This document shows positions 50,473 through 59,176 of a stretch of DNA of 63,776 nt, piece after piece (the first letter of the stretch is position 1; each line of letters opens with the position of its first letter). The DNA comes from CAZFLM01 sp964519955. GTDB taxonomy: Bacteria; Armatimonadota; Chthonomonadetes; Chthonomonadales; CAJBBX01. Both the position numbers and the translations under genes were made by a program. The notes under the pieces were generated by a model that searched no databases, had not been told where the DNA came from, and was given only the letters and a program-made list of their open reading frames with translations. The stretch lies in the NCBI GenBank assembly GCA_964519955.1, contig CAZFLM010000034.1:1-63776 (forward strand), read 5' to 3'.

Positions 50473-53001
50473 CTACAGGCGTACGGATGTCGGACTGGAC
50501 CGGGCTTTTGGCTGCATTCGCTGGGCCGCCACCAGTCCGGCCAGCGCGGCCAGCGAGAGCACGCTCAGGTAGAGGCCGACGCGGTACGAGGCCGGTTCGT
50601 AGCGGAAGCGCACCGCCGAGGGCCCCTGGGGCACTGGCACTGCACGGAGGACGCCGTCGGCCACGCGGATCGGTGTGGGGGCGCCATTCACGGTCGCGCG
50701 CCAGCCCGGCATCATCGTCTCGGAGAGCACCAGCAGGCCCGGAGCGCCGGCCTCCACGTCGAGCGCGACGGCATGCGGGGCGAAGGACGCAACCGTGACG
50801 CGACGGGCGGGCCCGGGTGGCGCCGTGCGCAGGACCGGGATGCCGCTGACCGGCCCCTCGACCGGCGCGGTGCGGCGCGGGTCGAACCCGGGGGACGACA
50901 TCCGGCCGAACGCCTCATCGAGATCTGCGACGGGAATGGCCTGGTCGACGATCCATGCCGGGCCACACGCGCGCTTGTTGCGCCACACGGTCAGCTCGGC
51001 GTCCAGGACGCGCTCGAACTGCTCAGGCGGCAGCGAGGTCCGGGGCTCGGTGGTCACGTAGGCCACGTTGAGGGCGTCGAGCGCGGGGTGACTGACGGTG
51101 TTCGTGTGGATGGTGTTCGGGTCGGTGAACGGCGCCTTGCGTCCCGGATCGGCCGCGAGGACGATGCTCTCCATCCAGCGGTGGTAGCGCTTGGTGTGGA
51201 GCGAGTCCGCGCCCTGGGCCTCGCGGATGCCGAGCGTCGCGTTGTAGTTCGGGACGATGAAGCCCTTGGGCTTGCCGGGGGTCTCCAGGGATATCACCCG
51301 GTCCGGGGCGACGGTCTTCAGGTAGTCGGTGACGGCGGTCGGGAAGTCGAGCCACTCCGGGTTGGTGACCGGGTTGAAGCCCCACTGCGCGATGACGAGG
51401 TCGGAGGCCGCGGCGACCGGAAGCAGCCAGGTCAGCGCGAGGATCTGCCGCTTGCGGGCGCCGACGGCAGCGCGGGCCGCGCCAATGGCCAGCATCAGCG
51501 CGAGGCACGTCCAGGCCAGCGCGTGCCGGAGCCCGTTCGCCTGGTAGGCCGCCCACTGCTCCTGGAAGAGGTCCGGACGCGATCGGCCGACCCCGGCGAA
51601 GGCGAGGATGCCCGCCAGCGCCACGAGGCCGCACACCGCACCGGCGACGCGCAGAGCCACGCCGGTGATGCGGCGGCGCGCCACGACGAGCCAGTGCACC
51701 CCGTAGGCGGCAAGGCACGACATGCCGAACGAGAACAGGCAGAGCGCGCGGGCCGTCGCGTTGAACTGGCGGTAACCGGGAGCGCCGTAGAATAGGACTG
51801 CGCAGAGAGGCGTGCCGAGGGCCAGCAGCATCCCGACCGCCGCGATGAGGCACAGCACGCCGGCCGACCGCCACGCGGTGGAACGGCGGCGGCGCCAGGT
51901 GAGGCCGACGAGCCCGATGCCCGCGAGCGCCAGCCCCACCACGCCGAGGTAGGTCGAGTACTCGATGAAGTCGTATTTGCCCTGGTACGGCGTGCCCGGG
52001 GCGTAGCGACCTTCCGCGTCCATCATCACGTGGTCGCGCGGGTTGCCCAGGACATTCGGCAGGAGCAGCGTGGCCAGGTTCTCGGCGGGCAGCCGCAGCG
52101 CGACGGAGGCATCGTACGAGCTGTGGCCCGCGCGGAAGTTGATGCGGCCCATCTCGAAGACCGGCAGCATCGTGCCCATCGACAGGCCGACGCCCAACGC
52201 GAGCGACGCGGCCAGCACGCCGAACCCACGGAGGCGCAGCCCACCGCGCATCAGCGCGAAGAGCCCGTAGGCGAGCAGGACGTAGAAGGCGAAGTGCAGA
52301 TGCCCCGCGAGGAGCGTCAGAGCCACGCACAGCCCGCCGCCGCCCACGGCCCATGCCGGGCGTCCCGTCGCGCGGAATCGCTGCCAGCAGAGCAGGAGGC
52401 CGGGCATCCAGCAGAGCGCGGCGGTCGGGGTCTGGAACTCGGTCCACGAGGTCTGGACGCCGCAGAACATCCAGACGAACGCTCCGGCCAGCGCGGCAGG
52501 CGGCGCCATGCGGACGGAGCGCAGGAACAAGAAGAGGAAGAGCCCCGTTAGGAAGGTGTGGAGCGCCGTGACCCAGTTGATGCCGACCGGCAGCGGCAGG
52601 ATGTAGAGCAGCAGGTTCGGCGGGTAGAGCACGGCCGACTGGCTGTTGGCCAGCAGCACGTTCCCGCCCAACTCGTACGGGTTCCAGAGGGGCACCTCGC
52701 CCGCCAGGATGCGCGACCGGGCCAGGTGACGCCACGAGTAGTACTCGTAGATGGGGCCGTGCATCTGATTCTGGGTGACGTGGAACTCGGGGTAGCGCTC
52801 CGCCGCCTGGAGCCCCCACGGGCGCATCAGCAGGACGGTGTCTGCCGGGAGCAGCACCTTGCCGCCGAAGAGGGCCGGCGCGTAGATGGCCAGCGTGGCC
52901 GCCAGAATGGCGACGATGCACCAGGCGTCTGCGCTCGGCCCGCGGCGCGCCGGGCGATGCGGGGTCGCGTGCAGTTTCGGGGTCTTGCGGGCTCGTGTCA
53001 T
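50473..53001 (-). CDS. YfhO-like polytopic membrane protein
   Basis: A 842-residue GT-C-type membrane protein. The first helix (WCIVAILAATLAIYAPALFG) precedes a periplasmic loop with the family trait GKVLLPADTVLLMRPWG and EVPLWNPYELGGNVLLANSQ. About twelve more helices follow. A soluble C-terminal part (about 600-810) has beta-sheet and the phrase LVLSETMMPGWRATVNGAPT, typical of YfhO proteins, before a final membrane helix. Members glycosylate cell-surface polymers using lipid-linked sugars (B. subtilis YfhO and lipoteichoic acid). The sugar and acceptor here are unknown. Confidence 0.85.
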   Translation of the reverse strand: MTRARKTPKLHATPHRPARRGPSADAWCIVAILAATLAIYAPALFGGKVLLPADTVLLMRPWGLQAAERYPEFHVTQNQMHGPIYEYYSWRHLARSRILAGEVPLWNPYELGGNVLLANSQSAVLYPPNLLLYILPLPVGINWVTALHTFLTGLFLFLFLRSVRMAPPAALAGAFVWMFCGVQTSWTEFQTPTAALCWMPGLLLCWQRFRATGRPAWAVGGGGLCVALTLLAGHLHFAFYVLLAYGLFALMRGGLRLRGFGVLAASLALGVGLSMGTMLPVFEMGRINFRAGHSSYDASVALRLPAENLATLLLPNVLGNPRDHVMMDAEGRYAPGTPYQGKYDFIEYSTYLGVVGLALAGIGLVGLTWRRRRSTAWRSAGVLCLIAAVGMLLALGTPLCAVLFYGAPGYRQFNATARALCLFSFGMSCLAAYGVHWLVVARRRITGVALRVAGAVCGLVALAGILAFAGVGRSRPDLFQEQWAAYQANGLRHALAWTCLALMLAIGAARAAVGARKRQILALTWLLPVAAASDLVIAQWGFNPVTNPEWLDFPTAVTDYLKTVAPDRVISLETPGKPKGFIVPNYNATLGIREAQGADSLHTKRYHRWMESIVLAADPGRKAPFTDPNTIHTNTVSHPALDALNVAYVTTEPRTSLPPEQFERVLDAELTVWRNKRACGPAWIVDQAIPVADLDEAFGRMSSPGFDPRRTAPVEGPVSGIPVLRTAPPGPARRVTVASFAPHAVALDVEAGAPGLLVLSETMMPGWRATVNGAPTPIRVADGVLRAVPVPQGPSAVRFRYEPASYRVGLYLSVLSLAALAGLVAAQRMQPKARSSPTSVRL

Positions 53002-53145
53002 GGGTGTGGATGGGCCTTCCGGGCGGGCTCCGCGGTGCGCGGGCTGCTCCCGCCGGGGCGTTTCGCCGATCGGGGTTGCGAATCCTGTCGCGCCCGTGTA
53101 AGCTTAGGGTCAGCCGGGGGGCCGCCCGAGTGAGTGGCACCTGGC

Positions 53146-53171
53146 GGGCAGGGACGCCCGGCCCACCACGG
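53146..53171. repeat. Dispersed repeat, intact copy
   Basis: GGGCAGGGACGCCC, GG, CCCACCACGG in the 459-base gap between divergent YfhO and mntH genes. It stands 72 bases from the interrupted copy that follows and shares flanks with it (CACGGCG and GTAC on the right). Confidence 0.85.
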
Positions 53172-53217
53172 CGCGGTACGTGGCGGCGGTCTATCCTGGC
53201 ACGGCGTTGTACTCGGC

Positions 53218-53397
53218 GGGCAGGGACAGGCTGTATCATAAGTCCGAAACATGCCGGGCCTGAATCAGAACGAGCCTCTAGGATGACCGGAGAAGCCTGT
53301 CTCGTGGTCGTCGCGACTTCGATGACCCCGCCAAATCGGGCGTTTCCGGCCATTTGAGGACTTATGATACAGCCTGGGGACGCCCGCCCCACCACGG
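53218..53397. repeat. Dispersed repeat copy split by a MITE
   Basis: GGGCAGGGA (53218-53226) and GGGACGCCCGCCCCACCACG (53377-53396) are the two halves of one family copy. Removing 53227-53376 and one GGGA restores GGGCAGGGACGCCC, GC, CCCACCACGG. Confidence 0.85.
53227..53376. mobile_element. 150-base MITE with 19-base terminal inverted repeats
   Basis: The element begins CAGGCTGTATCATAAGTCC (53227-53245) and ends with its exact complement (53358-53376). GGGA is duplicated on both sides (53223-53226 and 53377-53380), the mark of transposition. It has no coding capacity, so a transposase from elsewhere must have moved it. Four-base duplications fit IS5- or IS1182-like families, but no parent element is in the window. 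It lies 84 bases upstream of mntH. Confidence 0.88.
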
Positions 53398-53460
53398 CGC
53401 TGTACGGAACTGACCGAGATGGGCATCCTGCCGCGGGACTGAGCGCACGCTAGGATCCAT

Positions 53461-54777
53461 ATGACCAAACCGACGACGACAACCGAGCCGCGCACTCAGC
53501 CCGAGCCTCCGGCGGGGGCCGCTGCTGCTGCGTCGCAGGTGCTGTCCGGCTCCTCCAAGAAGGGGTTCTTCGCACGCCTCCTCCCCTTCCTCGGCCCCGC
53601 GTTCGTCGCGTCGGTGGCGTATGTCGACCCCGGCAACTTCGCCACGAACATCCAGGCGGGCGCCAAGTACGGCTACCTGCTGCTCTGGGTAATCGTCGCG
53701 AGCAACCTCATGGCGATGCTGATCCAGACGCTCTCCGCCAAACTGGGAATCGCCACGGGGCGCAACCTGGCGCAGGTCTGCCGCGAGCGCTTCCCCAAGT
53801 GGGTCGTCATCCCCATGTGGCTGCTGGCCGAGGGCGTCGCGATGGCCACGGACCTGGCGGAGTTCCTGGGGGCGGCGGTCGGGTTCCAGTTGCTGTTCGG
53901 GGTGCCGCTGCTGGTCGGAGGCATCCTGACCGCGATCGCCACGTTCCTCATCCTCGGCCTGGAGCGGCACGGATTCCGGCCCCTCGAAGCGGTGATCACG
54001 GCGATGCTCGCGGTCATCGCGACGTGCTACCTGGTCGAGACCGTGCTGGATCGCCCTGATTGGGGCCTCGTGCTGCACCACGCCGTCACGCCGGCGTTGC
54101 GGGGCACCGAGAGCGTGCTGCTCGCGTCCGGCATCCTCGGCGCCACCGTCATGCCGCACGTCATCTTCCTGCACTCGGCCCTGACGCAGGGGCGCATCAT
54201 CGCGGCCAGCCCCGCGCAGAAGCGCATGCTGCTCCGCTTCGAGATCGCCGACGTGGTGATCGCGATGGGAATCGCTAGCCTCATCAACGGGGCGATGCTG
54301 GTGATGGCGGCCTCGACGTTCGCGCGGGCCGGCATGCACCACGTCGGCTCAATCGAGGAGGCGTACCAGACGCTGACGCCCCTCCTCGGCCAGGCAGCGA
54401 GCTGGGTGTTCGGCATCTCGCTGCTCGCGTCAGGGCTCTCCTCGTCCGCGGTGGGCACGATGTCCGGCCAGATCGTGATGAAGGGGTTCATCGGCTGGGA
54501 GATCAACCCGATCGTGCGGCGTGGCATCACGATGGCGCCGTCGCTTCTCGTTATCGCGATCGGCCTCGACCCGACGCGCGTGCTGGTCATCAGCCAGGTG
54601 GTGCTCTCGTTCGGCATCCCGTTCGCGCTCATCCCGCTGGTCATGTTCACGCGGGATCGCCGGCTGATGAAGGAGTTGACCAACCATCCGCTCATCACGG
54701 CCGCCGCGGCGCTCATCGCCATGCTGATCGTGGCCCTGAACATGTTCCTTCTGTACCAGACCTTCTCAGGCAGGTGA
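53461..54777 (+). CDS. mntH: Nramp-family Mn2+/Fe2+ transporter
   Basis: A 438-residue proton-coupled divalent metal importer. Helix 1 carries the metal-site motif AYVDPGNFATN (DPGN), and helix 6 the motif GATVMPHVIFLHSAL (MPH). About eleven helices are predicted, with a Pro/Thr/Ala-rich N-terminus of 35 residues. The family length is about 410-450, so this is complete. Only a weak AGGA site precedes the ATG, and no MntR or Fur box was recognised. The universal stress protein gene follows by four bases, so they share a transcript. Confidence 0.94.
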   Translation: MTKPTTTTEPRTQPEPPAGAAAAASQVLSGSSKKGFFARLLPFLGPAFVASVAYVDPGNFATNIQAGAKYGYLLLWVIVASNLMAMLIQTLSAKLGIATGRNLAQVCRERFPKWVVIPMWLLAEGVAMATDLAEFLGAAVGFQLLFGVPLLVGGILTAIATFLILGLERHGFRPLEAVITAMLAVIATCYLVETVLDRPDWGLVLHHAVTPALRGTESVLLASGILGATVMPHVIFLHSALTQGRIIAASPAQKRMLLRFEIADVVIAMGIASLINGAMLVMAASTFARAGMHHVGSIEEAYQTLTPLLGQAASWVFGISLLASGLSSSAVGTMSGQIVMKGFIGWEINPIVRRGITMAPSLLVIAIGLDPTRVLVISQVVLSFGIPFALIPLVMFTRDRRLMKELTNHPLITAAAALIAMLIVALNMFLLYQTFSGR

Positions 54778-54781
54778 CGGC

Positions 54782-55708
54782 ATGAGCGGTACCACGATGG
54801 AGTTGACGAACCTGCTCGTCCCGCTGGACGGCTCGCGGCTCGCGGAGGCGGTGCTGCCCGCGTGCGAGACGCTGGCCCGCCGGTTCGGGGCGCGCCTCAC
54901 GCTGGTGCACATCCTCGAGCAGCACCCGCCGCCCACCGTCCATGGGGAGCGGCACCTCGCCGACCGCGAGGGGGCCGGGGCGTACCTGGCGGAGGTCGCC
55001 GAGCGGTTCCGCGGGGCGGGCATCGAGGCATCGACGCACGTCCACGACGCGCCGGAGGGCGACCTGGCGCGCAGCGTGGTGGAGCACTCGCAGGAGTTCC
55101 GCCCGGATGTCGTGGTGCTCAGCTCGCACGGGCGCGAAGGGCTGCGCGGCCTGGTGAGCGGGCGCATCGCGGAGCAGGTGCTGCGTCGCGGCGAGTGCCC
55201 GGTGCTGATCATCAGCCCGCTGCCGGACGGGAGCGCGCCGCCGTTCGACCTGGGCTCGATCCTCTTGCCCATCGACGGAGTGCACGACTCGACCGCCGGC
55301 ATCGACGCCGCGCGGACCGTGGCTCTGCGGTTCGGGGCGCGGGTGCACCTGGTGCTCGTGGTGCCCACGATGGGGACGCTCGTCGGGCGCGAGCGGCGAT
55401 CGGGCCTGTTCATGCCCTCGGCGATGCGGGCGATGCTGGAGTTGGCCGAGGAAGGGAGCCGCGACTACCTGGCGCGCGAGGCAGAGGCGCTGCGCGGGGC
55501 GGGGGTGGAGGTCACCACCGAGGTACTGCGCGGCGACACGGTGCTGGCGGTTCTGGGCGAGGCGGAGCGCCTGCAGCCCGGCCTGATCGTGCTTTGCGGA
55601 CATGGGAAGACCGGGCTGCAGGCGCTCATCTCGGGCAGCGTGACGCATGGCATCGCGCATCGCGCAGGCGCCCCGCTGCTGCTGATCCGGACGCCGGACG
55701 AGGGGTAG
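54782..55708 (+). CDS. Tandem universal stress protein
   Basis: A 308-residue protein with two UspA domains, each about 145 residues. Domain 1 begins NLLVPLDGSRLAEAVLPAC and carries the ATP-binding pattern SSHGREGLRGLVSGRIAEQV; domain 2 begins SILLPIDGVHDSTAGI and has CGHGKTGLQALISGSVTHGI. Both retain the G-2X-G-9X-G-like nucleotide-binding pattern. AGGTGA precedes the start. Co-transcription with mntH suggests a function in metal or oxidative stress, perhaps modulating the transporter; this is inference from context. Confidence 0.92.
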   Translation: MSGTTMELTNLLVPLDGSRLAEAVLPACETLARRFGARLTLVHILEQHPPPTVHGERHLADREGAGAYLAEVAERFRGAGIEASTHVHDAPEGDLARSVVEHSQEFRPDVVVLSSHGREGLRGLVSGRIAEQVLRRGECPVLIISPLPDGSAPPFDLGSILLPIDGVHDSTAGIDAARTVALRFGARVHLVLVVPTMGTLVGRERRSGLFMPSAMRAMLELAEEGSRDYLAREAEALRGAGVEVTTEVLRGDTVLAVLGEAERLQPGLIVLCGHGKTGLQALISGSVTHGIAHRAGAPLLLIRTPDEG

Positions 55709-55757
55709 GCAGGCTGCCTGGCGAGTAGGGCCAACCTGCCGCGGCGGTGTACCGGAC

Positions 55758-56210
55758 GGGCAGGGACGCCCATCCCACCACGGCGCCCTGCTGGACGGCG
55801 GTGGCGACGGAGCGCCACCATCCAGTGCCAAGGGACGCACGGCCCACCACGGGCGGGTGCATGGCGGCGGTGGCGACGGAGCGCCACCCTCCAGTGCCCA
55901 AGGGACGCACGGCCCACCACGGCCGGGTGCGTGGCGGATGGGAAGGCGATCCCGTTGCGGGGTTGTGCTCGGAGGGCAGGGACGCCCGCCCCACCACGGC
56001 CGAGTGCGGGGCGGCGGTGGCGACGGAGCGCCACCCCCCAGTGCCAAGGGACGCAGGGCAGGGCACAGCATTCGCGAGGGACGCTCTGCGCCACGTGCAT
56101 TGTCCTGCGCGCGAATGCTCTGCCCCTACGGGTACGGCCGACCACCACACGGTGCGGCGGGTAGCCCCTACGGCCGACCACCACAGGGCCTGGCGGGAAG
56201 CGACGGCGAT
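55758..56210. repeat. Cluster of dispersed repeats and small hairpins
   Basis: The 508-base gap after the stress protein gene is mostly repeats. Full family cores lie at 55758-55783 and 55974-55999, truncated ones (AAGGGACGCAC, GG, CCCACCACGG) at 55830-55852 and 55900-55922. Between them a hairpin, GGTGGCG-ACGGAG-CGCCACC, recurs three times (55800-55819, 55869-55888, 56016-56035). Two copies of CGACCACCACA occur near 56138 and 56175. No gene is supported here. Confidence 0.8.
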
Positions 56211-56216
56211 CCCATA

Positions 56217-56702
56217 TCAGCCGCGGCAGGCTGCCTCGATGGCGGCGATGTCGATCTTGGTCATCGTCATCATGGCGTCGAACGCGCGTTTGGCTGCGGC
56301 GCGATCGGGGTCGGTGAACGCTTCGGTCAGCGCGACCGGCGTGATCTGCCAGGACACCCCCCACCTGTCCTTGCACCAGCCGCACTCGCTCTCCTGGCCC
56401 CCGCTGCCGACGATGGCATTCCAGTAGCGATCCGTCTCGGCCTGATCCTCGGTGGCGACCTGGAACGAGAACGCCTCGCTGTGCTTGAACGCGGGTCCGC
56501 CGTTGAGCCCCAGACACGGGATGCCCATCACGGTGAACTCCACGGTCAGCACATCGCCTTCTTGGCCGGACGGGTAGTCTCCGGGTGCACGGTGCACCGC
56601 GGTGACGTGCGAGTCCGGGAACGTCTCGGCGTAGAAGCGCGCGGCTTCCTCCGCGTCCCCGTCGTACCAGAGGCAGATCGTATTCTTCGCTGGCTTCGCC
56701 AT
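56217..56702 (-). CDS. VOC-superfamily protein, PhnB-like
   Basis: A 161-residue protein from ATG 56702 (MAKPAKNTICLWYDGDAEE), with GGAGA seven bases upstream. Conserved features are the beta-alpha-beta-beta-beta module with FYAETFPDS, VEFTVMGIPCLGLNGGPAFK, EAFSFQVATEDQAETDRYW, and CGWCKDRWGVSWQITP. This is the 3-demethylubiquinone-methyltransferase-like group, whose members are mostly small metal-binding enzymes or antibiotic-binding proteins of unknown role. No neighbour suggests a pathway; the repeat cluster lies directly downstream of its 3' end. Confidence 0.9.
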   Translation of the reverse strand: MAKPAKNTICLWYDGDAEEAARFYAETFPDSHVTAVHRAPGDYPSGQEGDVLTVEFTVMGIPCLGLNGGPAFKHSEAFSFQVATEDQAETDRYWNAIVGSGGQESECGWCKDRWGVSWQITPVALTEAFTDPDRAAAKRAFDAMMTMTKIDIAAIEAACRG

Positions 56703-56827
56703 GTTGTGTCTCCATCGAGTGCGCGGCTCGCCCGGAACGGATCCTGGCGGCAGCCACGTTCGCTCACCCAGAGCATATCTGCCGAACGAGCATCCGCGTT
56801 CCCGCGACCTCAGTGGACCCGAAAACA

Positions 56828-56860
56828 AGGCGGTCCGGCCGCGCAGCAGCCGAACCGCCT
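56828..56860 (-). terminator. Terminator of pdxS
   Basis: AGGCGGTCCGGC and GCCGAACCGCCT pair with one G-U-type mismatch. On the minus strand TTGTTTTC follows the stem. It sits 27 bases past the pdxS stop. Confidence 0.8.
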
Positions 56861-56887
56861 CAAGAGGACACCAGCAGACGCGCTAGC

Positions 56888-57784
56888 CTACCAGCCGCGC
56901 ACCGCCATCCGCTCCGTCTCGTCGATCTTGCGCACGTCGAGGGAGGGCATGCACTCGCCGAGGTCGGTGGAGACCTCCGCCAGGACCTCGGGGCGGTCGT
57001 AGTAGGTGCAGGCCGTGACGATGGCCTTGGCTCGGGCCTTGGGGTCGGAGGACTTGAAGATGCCGGAGCCGACGAAGATAGCCTCGGCGCCGAGCTGGCG
57101 CATCAGGGCCGCGTCGGCCGGGGTGGCGATGCCGCCGGCGGAGAAGTTGGGCACGGGCAGCTTGCCGGTATTGTGGCACTCGACCACCAGGTCGTACGGG
57201 GCCTGAAGCTCCTTGGCGGCGGTCATCAGCTCTTCCTCGGGCAGGGCCTGGAGTTTCTTGATGCCGCCGATCACCGCGCGCATGTGGCGGACGGCCTCGA
57301 CCACGTTGCCGGTGCCGGCCTCGCCCTTGGTGCGCATCATGGCCGCGCCCTCGCCGATGCGGCGCAGGGCCTCGCCCAGATCGCGGCAGCCGCAGACGAA
57401 CGGCACCTTGAACGCGTGCTTGTTGATGTGGAACTGCTCGTCGGCCGGAGTGAGCACCTCACTCTCGTCGACGTAGTCCACGCCGAGCGACTCCAGGATC
57501 TGCGCTTCGACGAAGTGGCCGATGCGCGCCTTGGCCATGACGGGGATCGTGACGGCGGCGATGATCTCCTTGATCAGCTTCGGGTCCGACATGCGGGCGA
57601 CGCCGCCGGTCGCGCGAATGTCCGAGGGAACCCTCTCCAGAGCCATCACCGCGACCGCACCGGCCTCCTCAGCGATGGCAGCATGCTCGGCGGTCACGAC
57701 GTCCATGATGACGCCGCCTTTGAGCATCTCGGCAAGGCCGACCTTTGTGCGCCACGTCGACTTCTGGGCTTCGAACTCGCTCAT
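56888..57784 (-). CDS. pdxS: Pyridoxal 5'-phosphate synthase subunit PdxS
   Basis: A 298-residue TIM-barrel that makes PLP from ribose 5-phosphate, glyceraldehyde 3-phosphate and ammonia. Catalytic lysines lie in PVMAKARIGHFVEAQ (Lys near 85) and in AAMMRTKGEAGTGNVVEAVR (Lys near 153). Other landmarks are MALERVPSDIRATGGVARM, DYVDESEVLTPADEQFHI and NFSAGGIATPADAALM. The partner glutaminase PdxT is not adjacent, so it is encoded elsewhere. PLP serves GcvPA/PB and Kbl in this window. It diverges from the mre operon. Confidence 0.97.
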   Translation of the reverse strand: MSEFEAQKSTWRTKVGLAEMLKGGVIMDVVTAEHAAIAEEAGAVAVMALERVPSDIRATGGVARMSDPKLIKEIIAAVTIPVMAKARIGHFVEAQILESLGVDYVDESEVLTPADEQFHINKHAFKVPFVCGCRDLGEALRRIGEGAAMMRTKGEAGTGNVVEAVRHMRAVIGGIKKLQALPEEELMTAAKELQAPYDLVVECHNTGKLPVPNFSAGGIATPADAALMRQLGAEAIFVGSGIFKSSDPKARAKAIVTACTYYDRPEVLAEVSTDLGECMPSLDVRKIDETERMAVRGW

Positions 57785-57850
57785 GGGTTCACCCCCTGAT
57801 ATCGAATGAGCCGGCGCGCAGTGGGAGCACGCGCCTCGCTCTACGGGGGC

Positions 57851-57856
57851 ATTATA
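57851..57856 (-). promoter_or_regulatory. -10 element of pdxS
   Basis: TATAAT on the minus strand, about 67 bases before the pdxS start. No convincing -35 is seen upstream. Confidence 0.5.
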
Positions 57857-57916
57857 CCTCTAGTCCCCCCTGGCCGCCGGAACACGCACTTGCGCCTACG
57901 CAGGGACCGCCAAACG

Positions 57917-57925
57917 TGCTATAAT
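57917..57925 (+). promoter_or_regulatory. Extended -10 promoter of mreB
   Basis: TGCTATAAT is an extended -10 (TGN before a perfect TATAAT), which can replace a -35. The leader to GTG 58097 would be about 165 bases. This and the pdxS -10 occupy the 312-base divergent gap. Confidence 0.65.
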
Positions 57926-58096
57926 TGGCTTCCGGAAAGCTGCGGGCGCCTGCTCGCGGCCCTTCTTTTCGCCTCTGGCACAACGGTCACGGAGCACATG
58001 ACACGCCTCTCTGAATCGGGCTACGGCCCTCCCGACGAGAACTACCGACCAGTCGATATGGGGTCGCCCGGCTATCCCAACAGGAGCAAACGGCAC

Positions 58097-59137
58097 GTGG
58101 GCATCATGGGGGGCTTCCTGGGTCGCTTCACCCGCGACATGGGGATCGACCTGGGCACGGCGAACACGCTGGTACACGTCCGAGGCAAGGGCATCCTGCT
58201 TCGGGAGCCGTCGGTCGTCGCGATCGACCGGGACACGAAGAAGGTCCTGGCGGTGGGCGACGAGGCGAAGCGGATGCTGGGCCGGACGCCGGGCAGCATC
58301 GTCGCGATACGCCCGCTCAAGGACGGCGTGATCGCGGACTTCGACCAGACCGAGAAGATGCTGCGCTACTTCATCGAGAAGGTGCACCGCCGCTCCATGC
58401 TGGCCGGGCCGCGGGTGGTGGTCGGCATTCCCTCGGGCGTCACCGAGGTCGAGCGCCGGGCCGTCATCGACGCGACGAAGAAGGCCGGCGCGAAGGAAGC
58501 GTATCTGATCGAGGAGCCGATGGCGGCGGCGATCGGGGCCGGGCTGCCGATCGTCGAGCCGACGGGGTCCATGATCGTGGACATCGGCGGCGGCACGACC
58601 GAAGTGGCGGTTATCTCGCTGTCCGGCATCGTCACGAGCCGCTCGGTGCGCGTGGCTGGCGACGAGATCGACGACGCGATCGCGGCTTACGTGCGCAAGA
58701 CGTACAACCTGTACATCGGCGACCGGACTGCGGAGAACGCGAAGTTCGAGGTCGGCTCCGCGTTCCCGTCGAGCCAGGAGCGCACGCTGGACGTTCGCGG
58801 CCGCGACCTGGTGACCGGCCTGCCGCGCAGCGCGTCCATCACGAGCGCCGAGATCCGCGAGGCTATCCAGGAGCCGATGAACGCAATCGTGGAGGCGGTG
58901 AAGGTAACGCTGGAAACCTGCCCCCCCGAGCTTGCGTCCGACATCATGGAGCGCGGGATTGTGCTAGCGGGCGGCGGCGCGCTGCTGCAGGGCCTCGACA
59001 AGCTCATCTGGCGCGAGACGTCGATGCCGGTCCACATCGCGACGGACCCCCTTTCCTGCGTGGTCATCGGCACCGGCCGCGTGCTGGAAGAACTCAACAC
59101 CAACACCGCGCTTCGGAAGGTCCTCAAGAGCGGATAG
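58097..59137 (+). CDS. mreB: Rod-shape-determining protein MreB
   Basis: A 346-residue bacterial actin that guides lateral wall synthesis. GTG 58097 is chosen (MGIMGGFLGRFTRDMGID) because AGGAG lies ten bases before it and it gives the family length; upstream in-frame ATGs would add a non-conserved tail. Nucleotide-binding motifs are DMGIDLGTANTLVHVRGKG (phosphate 1), MIVDIGGGTTEVAVISLSG (phosphate 2) and GIVLAGGGALLQGLDKL (adenosine). The short N-terminal amphipathic segment fits membrane binding. First gene of the mre cluster. Confidence 0.96.
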   Translation: MGIMGGFLGRFTRDMGIDLGTANTLVHVRGKGILLREPSVVAIDRDTKKVLAVGDEAKRMLGRTPGSIVAIRPLKDGVIADFDQTEKMLRYFIEKVHRRSMLAGPRVVVGIPSGVTEVERRAVIDATKKAGAKEAYLIEEPMAAAIGAGLPIVEPTGSMIVDIGGGTTEVAVISLSGIVTSRSVRVAGDEIDDAIAAYVRKTYNLYIGDRTAENAKFEVGSAFPSSQERTLDVRGRDLVTGLPRSASITSAEIREAIQEPMNAIVEAVKVTLETCPPELASDIMERGIVLAGGGALLQGLDKLIWRETSMPVHIATDPLSCVVIGTGRVLEELNTNTALRKVLKSG

Positions 59138-59176
59138 TCTCCGGGTAGCCGGTCGGCCACCGTGCCGGAGGTCGGC

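Noticed and set aside
53227..53376. Attachment site or terminator
   Set aside because: The exact 19-base inverted ends plus a GGGA duplication and a reconstructable empty site fit a transposon derivative better.
57806..58096. N-terminal extension of MreB
   Set aside because: The open frame begins upstream of the predicted transcription start and adds a non-conserved tail; GTG 58097 gives the normal length.
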